A stretch of DNA of 64,000 nt from an uncultured Oscillospiraceae bacterium (GCA_934613505.1 CAKTTB010000001.1:124001-188000); one strand, 5' to 3'; positions 57,041 through 64,000 are shown, counted from the first letter of the stretch. Notes: generated by a model from the sequence alone, not told the origin. Made by a program: numbers and translations.

Positions 57041-57670
57041 TCAGAATTGATCGCAGTCAGACGGCGCTGCCGTCGGATTTTTTGCAGCTTTCACCGGCGG
57101 CCAGAGCTTTGCGGCGGTGAATACCTTCGATTTATAAAGCAGCCACACCAGCAGCACATCAATGATGAACGTGACGCCGAACTGGACCGAGCGCGCGGCG
57201 AGCTTCGTGAGGAAGAACGCCGTCTTCGCGTCGCCGCCGTAGACAAAGGCGAGCGCGAAGCTCTGCCAGAGGATCGAGCCGAGCGTGATGGCCGGCAGGA
57301 ACGCAAGGGCGATGGTCCAGACGCTTGTCTTTCTGACGAGCAGCGGCTGGAACAGACCGGCGGCAAGGCCGTAGAGAATGGGCGGCACGCAGAACATCGG
57401 GTTATAGCCATACCCGGAGAATAGACAGCCGACGAAATCGGCGACAAAGCCGACCAGCGCGCCGGGCAGCGGCCCGAAGAGCATACCGGCAATGAAGATG
57501 GGCACGGCCTCAATGGAGAAGCGGGTCGTCTCGTTCGGCATCGGGATGATGAACCGGGCAAGAACGACGGATACGGCGGCCAGCAGCGCGCAGGATACGA
57601 GCGTGCGGACATTCTGCAGCCCGCGGCGCGGGACAGCCTGGACAGCGGCGGTAGTGGTGTTTTTGGACAT
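57041..57670 (-). CDS. folT: Folate ECF transporter S component FolT
   Basis: A 209-residue S component with the typical core LARFIIPMPNETTRFSIEAVPIFIAGMLFGP and GALVGFVADFVGCLF. It fits FolT, which binds folates and shares the energizing module with other S components. The start at 57670 has AGGAGG, which is paired in a hairpin; a THF riboswitch lies upstream. Confidence 0.88.
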   Translation of the reverse strand: MSKNTTTAAVQAVPRRGLQNVRTLVSCALLAAVSVVLARFIIPMPNETTRFSIEAVPIFIAGMLFGPLPGALVGFVADFVGCLFSGYGYNPMFCVPPILYGLAAGLFQPLLVRKTSVWTIALAFLPAITLGSILWQSFALAFVYGGDAKTAFFLTKLAARSVQFGVTFIIDVLLVWLLYKSKVFTAAKLWPPVKAAKNPTAAPSDCDQF

Positions 57671-57677
57671 AAAAAAG

Positions 57678-57703
57678 CCTCCTATTTTGTCAATGGGAGG
57701 AGG
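57678..57703 (-). promoter_or_regulatory. Shine-Dalgarno-sequestering hairpin of folT
   Basis: On the minus strand CCTCCT pairs with the AGGAGG ribosome site, and CTTTTTTATG follows. The same hairpin could work as a terminator; both fit riboswitch control. Confidence 0.7.
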
Positions 57704-57756
57704 TTTGGTACAATATGGACTTTCAAACAAGAAAGAAACTGCAGTACAATTTCAGT

Positions 57757-57859
57757 TTGCTATAGCGGATGCGAAATGGCACCGCGGAAAAACTTCCTTC
57801 GCCCGGCGGCAACCTCCCATCCAACCGGTACTTGACGCGCCATTTCTACTCATGCAACG
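57757..57859 (-). ncRNA. THF riboswitch
   Basis: The minus strand contains GAGTAGAAATGGCGCGTCAAG and, about 55 bases later, GGTGCCATTTCGCATCCGC. These match the THF aptamer as I recall it (GAGTAGATGATTCGCGTTAAGT ... GGTGAATCATTGCATCCGCT). P2 is GAAATGGC / GCCATTTC, and P1 is formed by TTGC / GCAA at the ends. The gene after it is folT, a known target of this class. Confidence 0.88.
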
Positions 57860-57934
57860 TTCGGGTACGCATGCTTACACTGTTAAATTGACAGGCTCAC
57901 ATCTTCCTGCCCTTACCTTCGCTCCTTCGAACTC

Positions 57935-57963
57935 ATTGTAGAGTGTCCCGGCGAAAAAAGCAA
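57935..57963 (-). promoter_or_regulatory. Promoter of folT-folC operon
   Basis: Minus strand TTGCTT, 17 bases, TACAAT, about 75 bases before the riboswitch. Confidence 0.75.
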
Positions 57964-58058
57964 GAGGAAATCAATAAAAATTGATCGATTTTGGGAAAAT
58001 ATTTACACGCTCCTGACGTTCGCCCGCCCTCCATGCAGGAAGAGCGGGCGGAAACGTC

Positions 58059-58445
58059 TTATTTTACGAATTTGTCGATCGCCTGACACAGCGCGTCGAG
58101 CGCCTGTTCGTCGTCGTGCTCGACGGCGTCGACGATGCAGTGCTGGATGTGGTCCTGCAGGATGACCTTGCCGATGTTGTTGATGGCGGAGCGGACAGCG
58201 GCGATCTGGATGAGGACCTCGCTGCAATCACGGCCGTTCTCGACCATCCGGCGCACGGATTCCAGATGCCCGATGGCGCGGGAAAGGCGGTTGAGGACGG
58301 CCTGCGTGTTTTCATGGACGTGGCCGTGTGCGCCGCCCGGGTGGTCGTGGTTGTGGCTCTCGTCGTGCGCGTCGCCGCTATGGTGCAGGTGGGGAATATT
58401 GTGTTCATGCAGGTATGCATGGTCATGCGTATGCTCGTGATCCAT
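58059..58445 (-). CDS. CsoR/InrS-type metal sensor with His-rich N-terminus
   Basis: A 128-residue repressor of the CsoR/RcnR family (DUF156). The helical core starts near residue 46 (TQAVLNRLSRAIGHLESVRRM). Metal ligands are Cys74, His99 and Cys103, with the same 25- and 4-residue spacing as C36-H61-C65 of CsoR. Before the core lies an extension with 16 histidines in the first 44 residues, in HxH style. The nickel sensor InrS also combines Cys-His-Cys with an N-terminal His, so nickel is a strong alternative to copper. It is divergent from a His-rich protein and a CooT-type gene. Confidence 0.9.
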   Translation of the reverse strand: MDHEHTHDHAYLHEHNIPHLHHSGDAHDESHNHDHPGGAHGHVHENTQAVLNRLSRAIGHLESVRRMVENGRDCSEVLIQIAAVRSAINNIGKVILQDHIQHCIVDAVEHDDEQALDALCQAIDKFVK

Positions 58446-58525
58446 CGTGGAGGCTCCTTATATCAGAAAGTGTGTATAATGTATCATATCCAGCATGGAA
58501 ATTCCACTTAAAAAGGTATCAACGA

Positions 58526-58540
58526 CCAAAAACTTTTTGG
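58526..58540. promoter_or_regulatory. 15-bp dyad in divergent region
   Basis: CCAAAAA-C-TTTTTGG lies midway between the sensor gene and the His-rich gene; a possible operator. Confidence 0.4.
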
Positions 58541-58562
58541 AAAAACAGACAGGAATGTGCCG

Positions 58563-58583
58563 CTCCGCTTTACAAAAGCGGAG
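58563..58583. promoter_or_regulatory. 21-bp dyad over -35 box
   Basis: CTCCGCTTT-ACA-AAAGCGGAG is a perfect 9-bp inverted repeat covering the -35 box of the promoter at 58569-58597. It is well placed to repress the His-rich gene, but it lacks the G tract usual for CsoR/RcnR sites. Confidence 0.5.
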
Positions 58584-58597
58584 ATTCCAGATATAAT
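58569..58597 (+). promoter_or_regulatory. Promoter of His-rich gene
   Basis: TTTACA, 17 bases, TATAAT, 37 bases before the start codon. Confidence 0.85.
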
Positions 58598-58633
58598 ACA
58601 CGACGGAACACAATGAAAGATGGAGGATCGACC

Positions 58634-59014
58634 ATGCATCTGGATCATGATCACGACGAAACTGTCCATACCCATACGCACACCCACGCCGACGGCGTGA
58701 CGCATACGCATGCCCACACCCACGAACACGACCTCGAGGGCGAGCATACCCATTCCCACGAGGCCTGCGCAGAGCATACCCACTGCGGCAGCTGCGAAGG
58801 CTGCGGCCAGCACAGCCCGAAGGAAGAGCTGATGGCGCTGATGAAATACATGGTTGGCCACAACACGTCCCATGCCAATGAGCTGGCGAATCTCGCCAAG
58901 CAGCTGCAGGATCTGGGCGAGACGGCCGCCTATGACCAGATCATGCTGGCTGTCAGCGACTTTGAAAAAGGTAATCTGCGCCTGTCCACGGTGCTTGCGT
59001 CCCTGCAGGCATAA
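58634..59014 (+). CDS. Histidine-rich metal-binding protein
   Basis: A 126-residue protein in two parts. Residues 1-60 carry 18 histidines in HTHTHTH-like runs and four cysteines in CAEHTHCGSCEGCG. Residues 64-126 form a helical domain (EELMALMKYMVGHNTSHANE, then LQDLGETAAYDQIMLAVSDF). No signal peptide, so it is cytosolic. Storage or buffering of nickel is inferred from the CooT gene after it and the CODH/ACS genes downstream. The start at 58634 has GGAGG seven bases upstream; an earlier in-frame ATG at 58613 is less good. Confidence 0.8.
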   Translation: MHLDHDHDETVHTHTHTHADGVTHTHAHTHEHDLEGEHTHSHEACAEHTHCGSCEGCGQHSPKEELMALMKYMVGHNTSHANELANLAKQLQDLGETAAYDQIMLAVSDFEKGNLRLSTVLASLQA

Positions 59015-59029
59015 AAAGGAGCGAAGAAC

Positions 59030-59218
59030 ATGTGCCTTTCCAATGTTTATGAAAACAGCGTGGAGCAGAAGAACCTGATCCTTTCGAACGTGCAGCGCAT
59101 CGACTGCAAGGACGGCTTTGTCGTGCTGGTCGATCTGTTTGAGCGCGAGACGCGCGTCGAGGGCCGGCTTCTGACCATCGATCTTGTCGGCAATACGGCG
59201 ATCATCGTCAAGGACTGA
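59030..59218 (+). CDS. cooT: CooT-family nickel-binding protein
   Basis: A 62-residue protein fitting the CooT family, small dimeric Ni(II) proteins linked to carbon monoxide dehydrogenase. It begins MCLSNVYENS; the conserved Cys2 is the metal ligand in characterised CooT. The remaining sequence (VQRIDCKDGFVVLVDLFER) fits the family's beta fold. AAAGGAG precedes it. It follows the His-rich gene by 15 bases and precedes an unknown gene by three. Confidence 0.85.
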   Translation: MCLSNVYENSVEQKNLILSNVQRIDCKDGFVVLVDLFERETRVEGRLLTIDLVGNTAIIVKD

Positions 59219-59221
59219 GCA

Positions 59222-59449
59222 ATGCAGGAATATGAGGTCGTCCGCGAGGTGCAGAATCTCTGCGGCAACAATCAGATGCGCGACGTCTTTTTTGAGGAGA
59301 TCGAGACGGACGATCCGGTCGGCTGGGTCCGCAGTCTCATCAAGGGCAAGGCGGTCAATCTGACCGTGGACGAGAAGGAAAACGGCGATCTGACCGTGTA
59401 TGTCGAGTCTGGCGGCGTCAGCCAGAAGATCCTCATGACGAAGATCTGA
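59222..59449 (+). CDS. Unknown 75-residue protein after CooT
   Basis: A small protein, MQEYEVVREVQNLCGNNQMR at its start, ending VSQKILMTKI. It has one cysteine, an acidic middle (VFFEEIETDDPVGW), and probable beta strands at the end. The start lies three bases after cooT, so the two are translated from one message. I do not recognise a family; a part in nickel handling is only an inference from position. Confidence 0.7.
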   Translation: MQEYEVVREVQNLCGNNQMRDVFFEEIETDDPVGWVRSLIKGKAVNLTVDEKENGDLTVYVESGGVSQKILMTKI

Positions 59450-59555
59450 AGCCGTCCGCCGCCCCGTGTCTGCGCCCTTTTTCCGGGCCGTCCGGCGGCC
59501 ATGCCTAAAATAGAAAAACAAATGCTTTTTTTCATATAAATGCGTGCAAAAGGGC

Positions 59556-59584
59556 TTGTAATTGCGCGGCAAGTGTGTTACGAT
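59556..59584 (+). promoter_or_regulatory. Promoter of metF-acs cluster
   Basis: TTGTAA, 17 bases, TACGAT, about 90 bases before metF. Confidence 0.7.
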
Positions 59585-59598
59585 ATTTTTGTATCGAA

Positions 59599-59625
59599 TG
59601 CATGCCCGCAAGCTGCGGGCATGCA
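59599..59625 (+). promoter_or_regulatory. Leader hairpin before metF
   Basis: A perfect 12-bp stem TGCATGCCCGCA / TGCGGGCATGCA with an AGC loop at the 5' end of the message. There is no T run, so an mRNA-stability or protein-binding role is more likely than termination. Confidence 0.6.
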
Positions 59626-59672
59626 GCCACTCAGGCAATTCATTTATCATTATTATGGATTTGGAGGCAATT

Positions 59673-60602
59673 ATGAGCGTAGCAGACATTTATGAAAAGA
59701 GAGCAACTTTCTCCTTCGAGGTTTTTCCGCCCAAGACGGACGTAGGCATGGAGAAGCTCTGCGGCAAGGACGGCGTGCTGGATAAGCTCTACACGCTGCA
59801 GCCCGACTACATCTCCTGTACCTATGGCGCCGGCGGCACCAACGTCGGCAAAAACCTTGAGGTCCTCGACAAGATCCAGAAGGACGGCAAGTGTACGCCT
59901 GTCACCCACTTCACCTGCATCGGCAACACCAAGGACGACATCAAGGAAAAGCTGCAGAACTACCTCGATCACGGCATCGACCACATGCTCGCTCTGCGCG
60001 GCGACCTGCCCTTCGGCTGGACCGGCACGAACGGCGATCTGCACTACGCCACCGAGCTTGTCAAGTTTGTCCGCAAGGAGTTCGGCGACAAGTTCACCAT
60101 CGCGGTCGCAGGCTCTCCCGAGGGCCACATCCAGTGCCGCTCGATCGAAGCTGACATCGCGTTCCTGAAGCAGAAGCAGGACAACGGCGCTGACTTCATC
60201 ATCTCGCAGCTGTGCTGGGATATGGATCAGTTCAAGTGGTGGCTCGACGCCATCCGCGCCGCCGGTATCTGGATGCCCGTCGATGTGGGCATCATGCCGA
60301 TCCTCGATCAGGCCGCTACCATCAACATGGCCCTCAGCCGCAACGGCTGCGTCATGGACCGCAAGCTCTGCGAGATCATCTCGAAGAACTGGATCTTCCC
60401 GAACCCGTTCGACAAGGAGCCGTTCGACGCCGACGTCGCCGGCAAGAAAGAGAGCTTCAAGAAGGCTGGTATCGAATATACTATCAACCAGATCGACGAG
60501 TACCGCGCCTGCGGCGTTGACGGCATCCATCTGTACGCGCTCAACAAGTACGATGACGTCGCCTATATCGCCAAGGAGTCCGGTCTGATCGACCTGATCT
60601 GA
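59673..60602 (+). CDS. metF: Methylenetetrahydrofolate reductase
   Basis: A 309-residue MetF-type reductase that converts methylene-THF to methyl-THF, the last step of the methyl branch of the Wood-Ljungdahl pathway. It has the start ATFSFEVFPPKTDVGMEKL, the SCTYGAGGTN motif, THFTCIGNTKDDI, LALRGDLP and the late GVDGIHLYALNKYD. FAD is the expected cofactor. No MetV-like partner lies beside it in the window. The start at 59673 has GGAGG seven bases upstream. Confidence 0.93.
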   Translation: MSVADIYEKRATFSFEVFPPKTDVGMEKLCGKDGVLDKLYTLQPDYISCTYGAGGTNVGKNLEVLDKIQKDGKCTPVTHFTCIGNTKDDIKEKLQNYLDHGIDHMLALRGDLPFGWTGTNGDLHYATELVKFVRKEFGDKFTIAVAGSPEGHIQCRSIEADIAFLKQKQDNGADFIISQLCWDMDQFKWWLDAIRAAGIWMPVDVGIMPILDQAATINMALSRNGCVMDRKLCEIISKNWIFPNPFDKEPFDADVAGKKESFKKAGIEYTINQIDEYRACGVDGIHLYALNKYDDVAYIAKESGLIDLI

Positions 60603-60617
60603 CATTATGATCCTACA

Positions 60618-60641
60618 GCAGGCGGGCATTTGCCCGCCTGC
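60618..60641 (+). promoter_or_regulatory. Intergenic hairpin between metF and cooC
   Basis: An 11-bp perfect stem GCAGGCGGGCA / TGCCCGCCTGC around TT, without a T run. It may separate or stabilise the metF and cooC parts of one transcript. Confidence 0.55.
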
Positions 60642-60669
60642 CTGTCGGACGTCCCAAGGAGCGTTTTTT

Positions 60670-61440
60670 ATGGCGAACACGCACATTATTGCAGTTGCCG
60701 GGAAGGGCGGCGTCGGCAAGACGACGACCTGCGGCATGATCATCGATTATCTGTGCAAGCAGAAAAAAGGCCCCATCCTTGTGGTGGACGCCGACGCCAA
60801 CTCCAACCTCAATGAGGTCCTTGGCGTCGAGGTCGAAACGACGCTGGGCGATATCCGCGAGGAAATGGCGCACGCAGAGCTGACCGGCTCCGTGCCCGCC
60901 AATATGACCAAGGCGGATTATGCCGAGATGAAGTTCAACTCTGCGCTCATCGAAGAGGATGACTATGACATGCTCGTCATGGGCCGCACACAGGGCAAGG
61001 GCTGCTACTGCTATGTCAACGGCGTTCTCAAGACGCAGATCGACAAGTATGTCGGCAATTACCGCTACATGGTGGTGGACAACGAGGCTGGTCTGGAGCA
61101 TATCAGCCGTGGGCTTCTTCCGCATGTCGACACCATGCTTCTCATTTCCGACTGCTCCCGCCGCGGCGTTCAGGCCGTGGGCCGCATCGCCGAGATGATC
61201 CGCGAGATGAATCTCAATCCCGGCGAAATGAAGTTGATCGTCAACCGTGCGCCGGAGGGCAAGCTCAATCCCGGCGTCATGGAAGAGATAAATAAGTACG
61301 GCCTTGAGCTGGCCGGCGTTCTTCCGCAGGACGATACCGTCTACGAATACGACTGCGAAGGAAAGCCCAGCTCTCAGGTGCCGGACACCACTCCTGTCAA
61401 GAAGGCGCTCGCCGCCGTCATGCAGGAGCTTCATCTGTAA
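60670..61440 (+). CDS. cooC: CooC-type nickel-insertion ATPase
   Basis: A 256-residue MinD/CooC-type ATPase that matures carbon monoxide dehydrogenase or acetyl-CoA synthase by supplying nickel. The deviant Walker A GKGGVGKT is at residues 11-18. The metal-binding CxC pair is Cys112 and Cys114 (GKGCYCYVNG), at the positions I recall for CooC1. VVDNEAGLEHISRGL is also typical. It lies between metF and acsD, as in CODH/ACS clusters (AcsF-like). Confidence 0.94.
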   Translation: MANTHIIAVAGKGGVGKTTTCGMIIDYLCKQKKGPILVVDADANSNLNEVLGVEVETTLGDIREEMAHAELTGSVPANMTKADYAEMKFNSALIEEDDYDMLVMGRTQGKGCYCYVNGVLKTQIDKYVGNYRYMVVDNEAGLEHISRGLLPHVDTMLLISDCSRRGVQAVGRIAEMIREMNLNPGEMKLIVNRAPEGKLNPGVMEEINKYGLELAGVLPQDDTVYEYDCEGKPSSQVPDTTPVKKALAAVMQELHL

Positions 61441-61476
61441 GCAAAAGATTTTTATAAAATAGGGGGATTCAAAACT

Positions 61477-62421
61477 ATGCCTTTCGTTCCCAAGAAACAG
61501 GCGTTCAATGCACACATCAATGAAGTTGTGCTTGGCGTCGGCGACAAAGCCACGGCCATCGGCGGCCAGAACGTGCTTCCGTTCCACACGTTTGACGCTG
61601 AGATCAAGAACGCACCGAAGATCGGCGTTGAGCTGACCGACCTCGGCATGGCAGAGTACACCATGCCCGGCGAGAAGGCCTTCTACGAGGGCTGCACCAC
61701 CGTGCCTGAGATGGCCAAGCGTGCAGAAACGCTCGAAGGCGCTTCTTTCATCTGCCTGCACCTCGAAGGTGCCGATCCCAACGGCCTCAACAAGTCCGTG
61801 GAAGAGTGCGTCCAGCTGGCCAAGGATGTTTCCGAGGCTACCACGCTGCCGCTCGTCATCATGGGCTGCAAGAACATCGAAAAGGACACCGAGCTGTTCA
61901 ACAAGATCGCCGAAGCGCTTGCCGGCAAGAACATCCTCGTTCTGTCCGCCCGTGATGAAAACTACAAGACGGTCGGCGCATCCGCAGGCCTGGCTTACGG
62001 CCAGAAGGTCGGCGCAGAGTCTGCCGTCGACATCAACCTTGCCAAGCAGCTCAATACCGTCATGACCCAGCTGGGCGTCAGCGCACAGTCCATCGTCATG
62101 AACATCGGCTCCGCTGCTGCCGGCTACGGCTACGAGTACGTCGCTTCCACGCTCGACCGCGTGAAGGACGCCGCTCTGAAGCAGGCCGACGGCATGCTCC
62201 AGATGCCCATTATGACCCCGGTCTCCGCGGATACCTGGGGCGTCAAGGAAGCTGTCATGTCTGAAGAAGATATGCCCGAATGGGGCAGCCAGGAAGAGCG
62301 CGGCATCGAGATGGAGATCACGACCGCAGCGGCAGTTCTGGCCGGCGGCTCCGACGCAGTCATTCTGCGCCATCCGGAAGCAGTAAAGACCATCGCTCAG
62401 ATGATCAACGCGCTCATGTAA
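61477..62421 (+). CDS. acsD: CODH/ACS corrinoid iron-sulfur protein, small subunit
   Basis: A 314-residue AcsD (CdhD) subunit, a TIM-barrel protein that with AcsC holds the cobamide accepting the methyl group. It has IGGQNVLPFHTFDAEIKNAP near the start, CLHLEGADPNG, and the late MEITTAAAVLAGGSDAVILRHPEA. AGGGGGG precedes the ATG. It lies 18 bases before acsC. Confidence 0.95.
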   Translation: MPFVPKKQAFNAHINEVVLGVGDKATAIGGQNVLPFHTFDAEIKNAPKIGVELTDLGMAEYTMPGEKAFYEGCTTVPEMAKRAETLEGASFICLHLEGADPNGLNKSVEECVQLAKDVSEATTLPLVIMGCKNIEKDTELFNKIAEALAGKNILVLSARDENYKTVGASAGLAYGQKVGAESAVDINLAKQLNTVMTQLGVSAQSIVMNIGSAAAGYGYEYVASTLDRVKDAALKQADGMLQMPIMTPVSADTWGVKEAVMSEEDMPEWGSQEERGIEMEITTAAAVLAGGSDAVILRHPEAVKTIAQMINALM

Positions 62422-62439
62422 GCAGGGGGGAAGAATACT

Positions 62440-64000
62440 ATGGCAGTTAAAGGTCTTGACATTTTCAAATTATCTCCGAAGAAAAACTGTAAGGAATGCG
62501 GCAGCCCCACCTGTATGGCATTCTGCATGAAGGTTGCACAGGGTGCTGTTCCCATCACCAAGTGCCCGTATATGTCCGAAGAGGCCATCGCCCTCCTGTC
62601 CGAGGCTACCGCGCCTCCCATGAAGACCATCGAGGTCGGCACGCATAAGCTCGGCGGCGAGACCGTCATGATGCGTCACGAGAAGACCCTCGTCAACCGC
62701 AACCTGTTCGCAGCCACGCTGGATACCGCTATGGACGACGCAGCGGTCGAAGAGCGGATCGCCCTCATCAACAAGGTCGATTACGAGCGTATCGGCGAGC
62801 GCGAAATGGTCGAGTGCGTGTTCGTTCACGACTCCGGCGACAGCGCAAAGTTCGTTGAGCTGTGCAAGAAGGCGGCCGCTCTGGCTGACCGCACCGTCAT
62901 CATCGACACGCAGGACGTTGAGACGGCCAAGGCTGCTGTCGAAGCGATCAAGGACAACAAGCCCATTCTGGACGGCGCCAACAAGGACAACTTCGCAGCC
63001 ATGAACGAGATCGCCAAGGCTGCCGGTATCGTTTTGGGCGTCCGCGGCACGGATCTGTCCGAGCTGCACGACACCGTTGCCGAGCTTGAGAAGGCCGGCA
63101 ACAAGAACCTGATCCTCGACGTCACCGCTCCTACCATCAAGGAGACCTTTGCAAATACCGTTCTCGTCCGCCGCACCGCCATCAAGGACGGCGACCGGAC
63201 CTTCGGTTATCCCTCCATCGTCAACCTCGGTGTCCTGTGCAACCACGACGAGCATCTCGAGACCGCTCTGGCCGCCATGTTCGTCATCAAGTACGGCTCC
63301 ATCATCGTCATGGACAAGGTCGGCTATGCTGAGGCACTGCCGCTCTATGGCCTGCGCCAGAACATCTTCACCGACCCGCAGAAGCCGATGAAGGTCGCCC
63401 CGGGCATCTACCCCATCAACGGCGCCGGCCCCGACGATCCCTGCGCCCTGACGGTCGACTTCGCGCTGACCTACTTCCTGGTCTCCGGCGAACTCGAGCG
63501 CTCCAAGGTGCCTATCAACCTGCTCATCACTGACGCTTCCGGCATGTCCGTCCTGACGGCATGGGCCGCAGGCAAGTTCTCCTCCACCTCCGTCAAGAAG
63601 TTCTTCGACGAGTTCGACCTCGCCTCCAAGATCAACAACCGCACCCTCATCATTCCGGGCAAGGTCGCTGTCATGAAGGGCGAGATTCAGGACAAGCTGC
63701 CCGAGTGGAACGTTGTCGTCGGCACCCGTGAGGCTGTCGAGCTGGTCAAGTTCCTGCGCGACGGCGAGCATATCAAGGCTGCCGAGGCTGCTGCCGCTTC
63801 CAAGACGCCCGCTGCAGAGAAGAAGGCTGTCGCCGACGCAGATGCGCCGCTCGATTTCGAGAAGATCGCCGCTTCCATCCCGGCCATCGAGGTCATCGAC
63901 ATGGGTGTGCACTACAAGCAGCGTGATCCGGAATCCCCGAAGTTCGTCACCATCGGCGAACGTATCCACTGCATCTCCCCGGTCATCCGCGAGGCCATGA
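62440..64000 (+). CDS. acsC: CODH/ACS large corrinoid subunit AcsC fused to AcsE-like domain (3' partial)
   Basis: The frame is open from ATG 62440 to the last base, 520 codons. Residues 1-about 446 match AcsC: the N-terminal 4Fe-4S motif CKECGSPTCMAFC (Cys17, 20, 25, with Cys42 in ITKCP), then the TIM barrel with GYPSIVNLGVLCNHDEHLE and PGIYPINGAGPDDPCALTVD, then the C-terminal domain with LLITDASGMSVLTAWAAGKF. AcsC normally ends near here. Instead an Ala/Lys-rich linker (about residues 447-490) leads to KFVTIGERIHCISPVIREAM, which matches the start of AcsE, the methyl-THF:corrinoid methyltransferase. The window ends there, so the fusion is seen only at its beginning. Confidence 0.9.
   Translation, partial: MAVKGLDIFKLSPKKNCKECGSPTCMAFCMKVAQGAVPITKCPYMSEEAIALLSEATAPPMKTIEVGTHKLGGETVMMRHEKTLVNRNLFAATLDTAMDDAAVEERIALINKVDYERIGEREMVECVFVHDSGDSAKFVELCKKAAALADRTVIIDTQDVETAKAAVEAIKDNKPILDGANKDNFAAMNEIAKAAGIVLGVRGTDLSELHDTVAELEKAGNKNLILDVTAPTIKETFANTVLVRRTAIKDGDRTFGYPSIVNLGVLCNHDEHLETALAAMFVIKYGSIIVMDKVGYAEALPLYGLRQNIFTDPQKPMKVAPGIYPINGAGPDDPCALTVDFALTYFLVSGELERSKVPINLLITDASGMSVLTAWAAGKFSSTSVKKFFDEFDLASKINNRTLIIPGKVAVMKGEIQDKLPEWNVVVGTREAVELVKFLRDGEHIKAAEAAAASKTPAAEKKAVADADAPLDFEKIAASIPAIEVIDMGVHYKQRDPESPKFVTIGERIHCISPVIREAM

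Larger units (their letters stand above)
57671..58058. other. 388-base regulatory region
   Basis: This holds the folT promoter, THF riboswitch and SD hairpin. The remaining 58000-58050 part has a GC hairpin (CGCCCGC / GCGGGCG) after the sensor gene, without a T run; a weak end of that transcript. Confidence 0.65.

Noticed and set aside
57836..57910. Possible second riboswitch or tandem aptamer upstream of folT
   Set aside because: No second set of THF core motifs; only one aptamer can be supported.

Overview
This window is GC-rich chromosomal DNA from a Firmicute of the class Clostridia, most likely an anaerobic member of the Oscillospiraceae or Eubacteriales. The basis is the gene set and its order: a V/A-type ATPase operon, the rimP-nusA-ylxR-ylxQ-infB-rbfA-nrnA-truB-ribF run, a CIRCE-controlled clpB, THF and preQ1-I riboswitches, a YtvI-like protein, S-layer-homology proteins and Wood-Ljungdahl genes. 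I cannot fix the genus. No rRNA, tRNA, CRISPR array, prophage or transposase gene was seen.

Layout. 1-8115: V-type ATPase operon (I, K, E, C, F, A, B, D; subunit I is cut by the window start). 8171-10828: dihydrolipoyl dehydrogenase and a secreted CHAP-like protein, both on the minus strand. 10977-16358: Mini-III RNase, RqcH, small cysteine-rich proteins, a membrane protein, a MITE-like element, a lipoprotein and a membrane protein. 16534-25087: translation, RNA and cofactor operon from rimP to ribF plus a GNAT protein. 25289-30719 (minus): HAD phosphatase, infC-rpmI-rplT with a leader and an ATC start, a DUF6512-like membrane protein, and an ACT protein / Fe-alcohol dehydrogenase / homoserine dehydrogenase operon. 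30834-41209: YtvI-like permease, RluA-type synthase, LMW phosphatase, a 1254-residue S-layer protein, glycerate kinase, rubrerythrin and a BMP lipoprotein. 41539-46739: guanine deaminase, preQ1 riboswitch with queT, small DNA-binding proteins, and divergent fba and PPi-type phosphofructokinase genes. 46792-54493: AzlCD, an NSS-type symporter, an unknown anchored protein, an SLH polysaccharide deacetylase and clpB. 54494-55127: a hairpin-rich non-coding stretch. 55128-57670 (minus): folT, a second ECF S component and folC behind a THF riboswitch. 58059-64000: a nickel-handling and Wood-Ljungdahl region.

The most interesting part is 58059-64000. A CsoR/InrS-type metal sensor with a 16-histidine N-terminal extension diverges from a His-rich 126-residue protein, a CooT-type nickel protein and an unknown 75-residue protein. 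Next come metF, cooC (with its CxC motif), acsD, and an acsC gene whose frame runs without a stop through an Ala/Lys-rich linker into the start of an AcsE-like methyltransferase domain at the window edge. This reads as a nickel supply line physically coupled to the CODH/ACS machinery, with AcsC and AcsE apparently fused. The folate genes next door (folT, folC) would supply the tetrahydrofolate on which the methyl branch runs, and the Na+-type ligand set in V-ATPase subunit K suggests sodium-coupled energetics.
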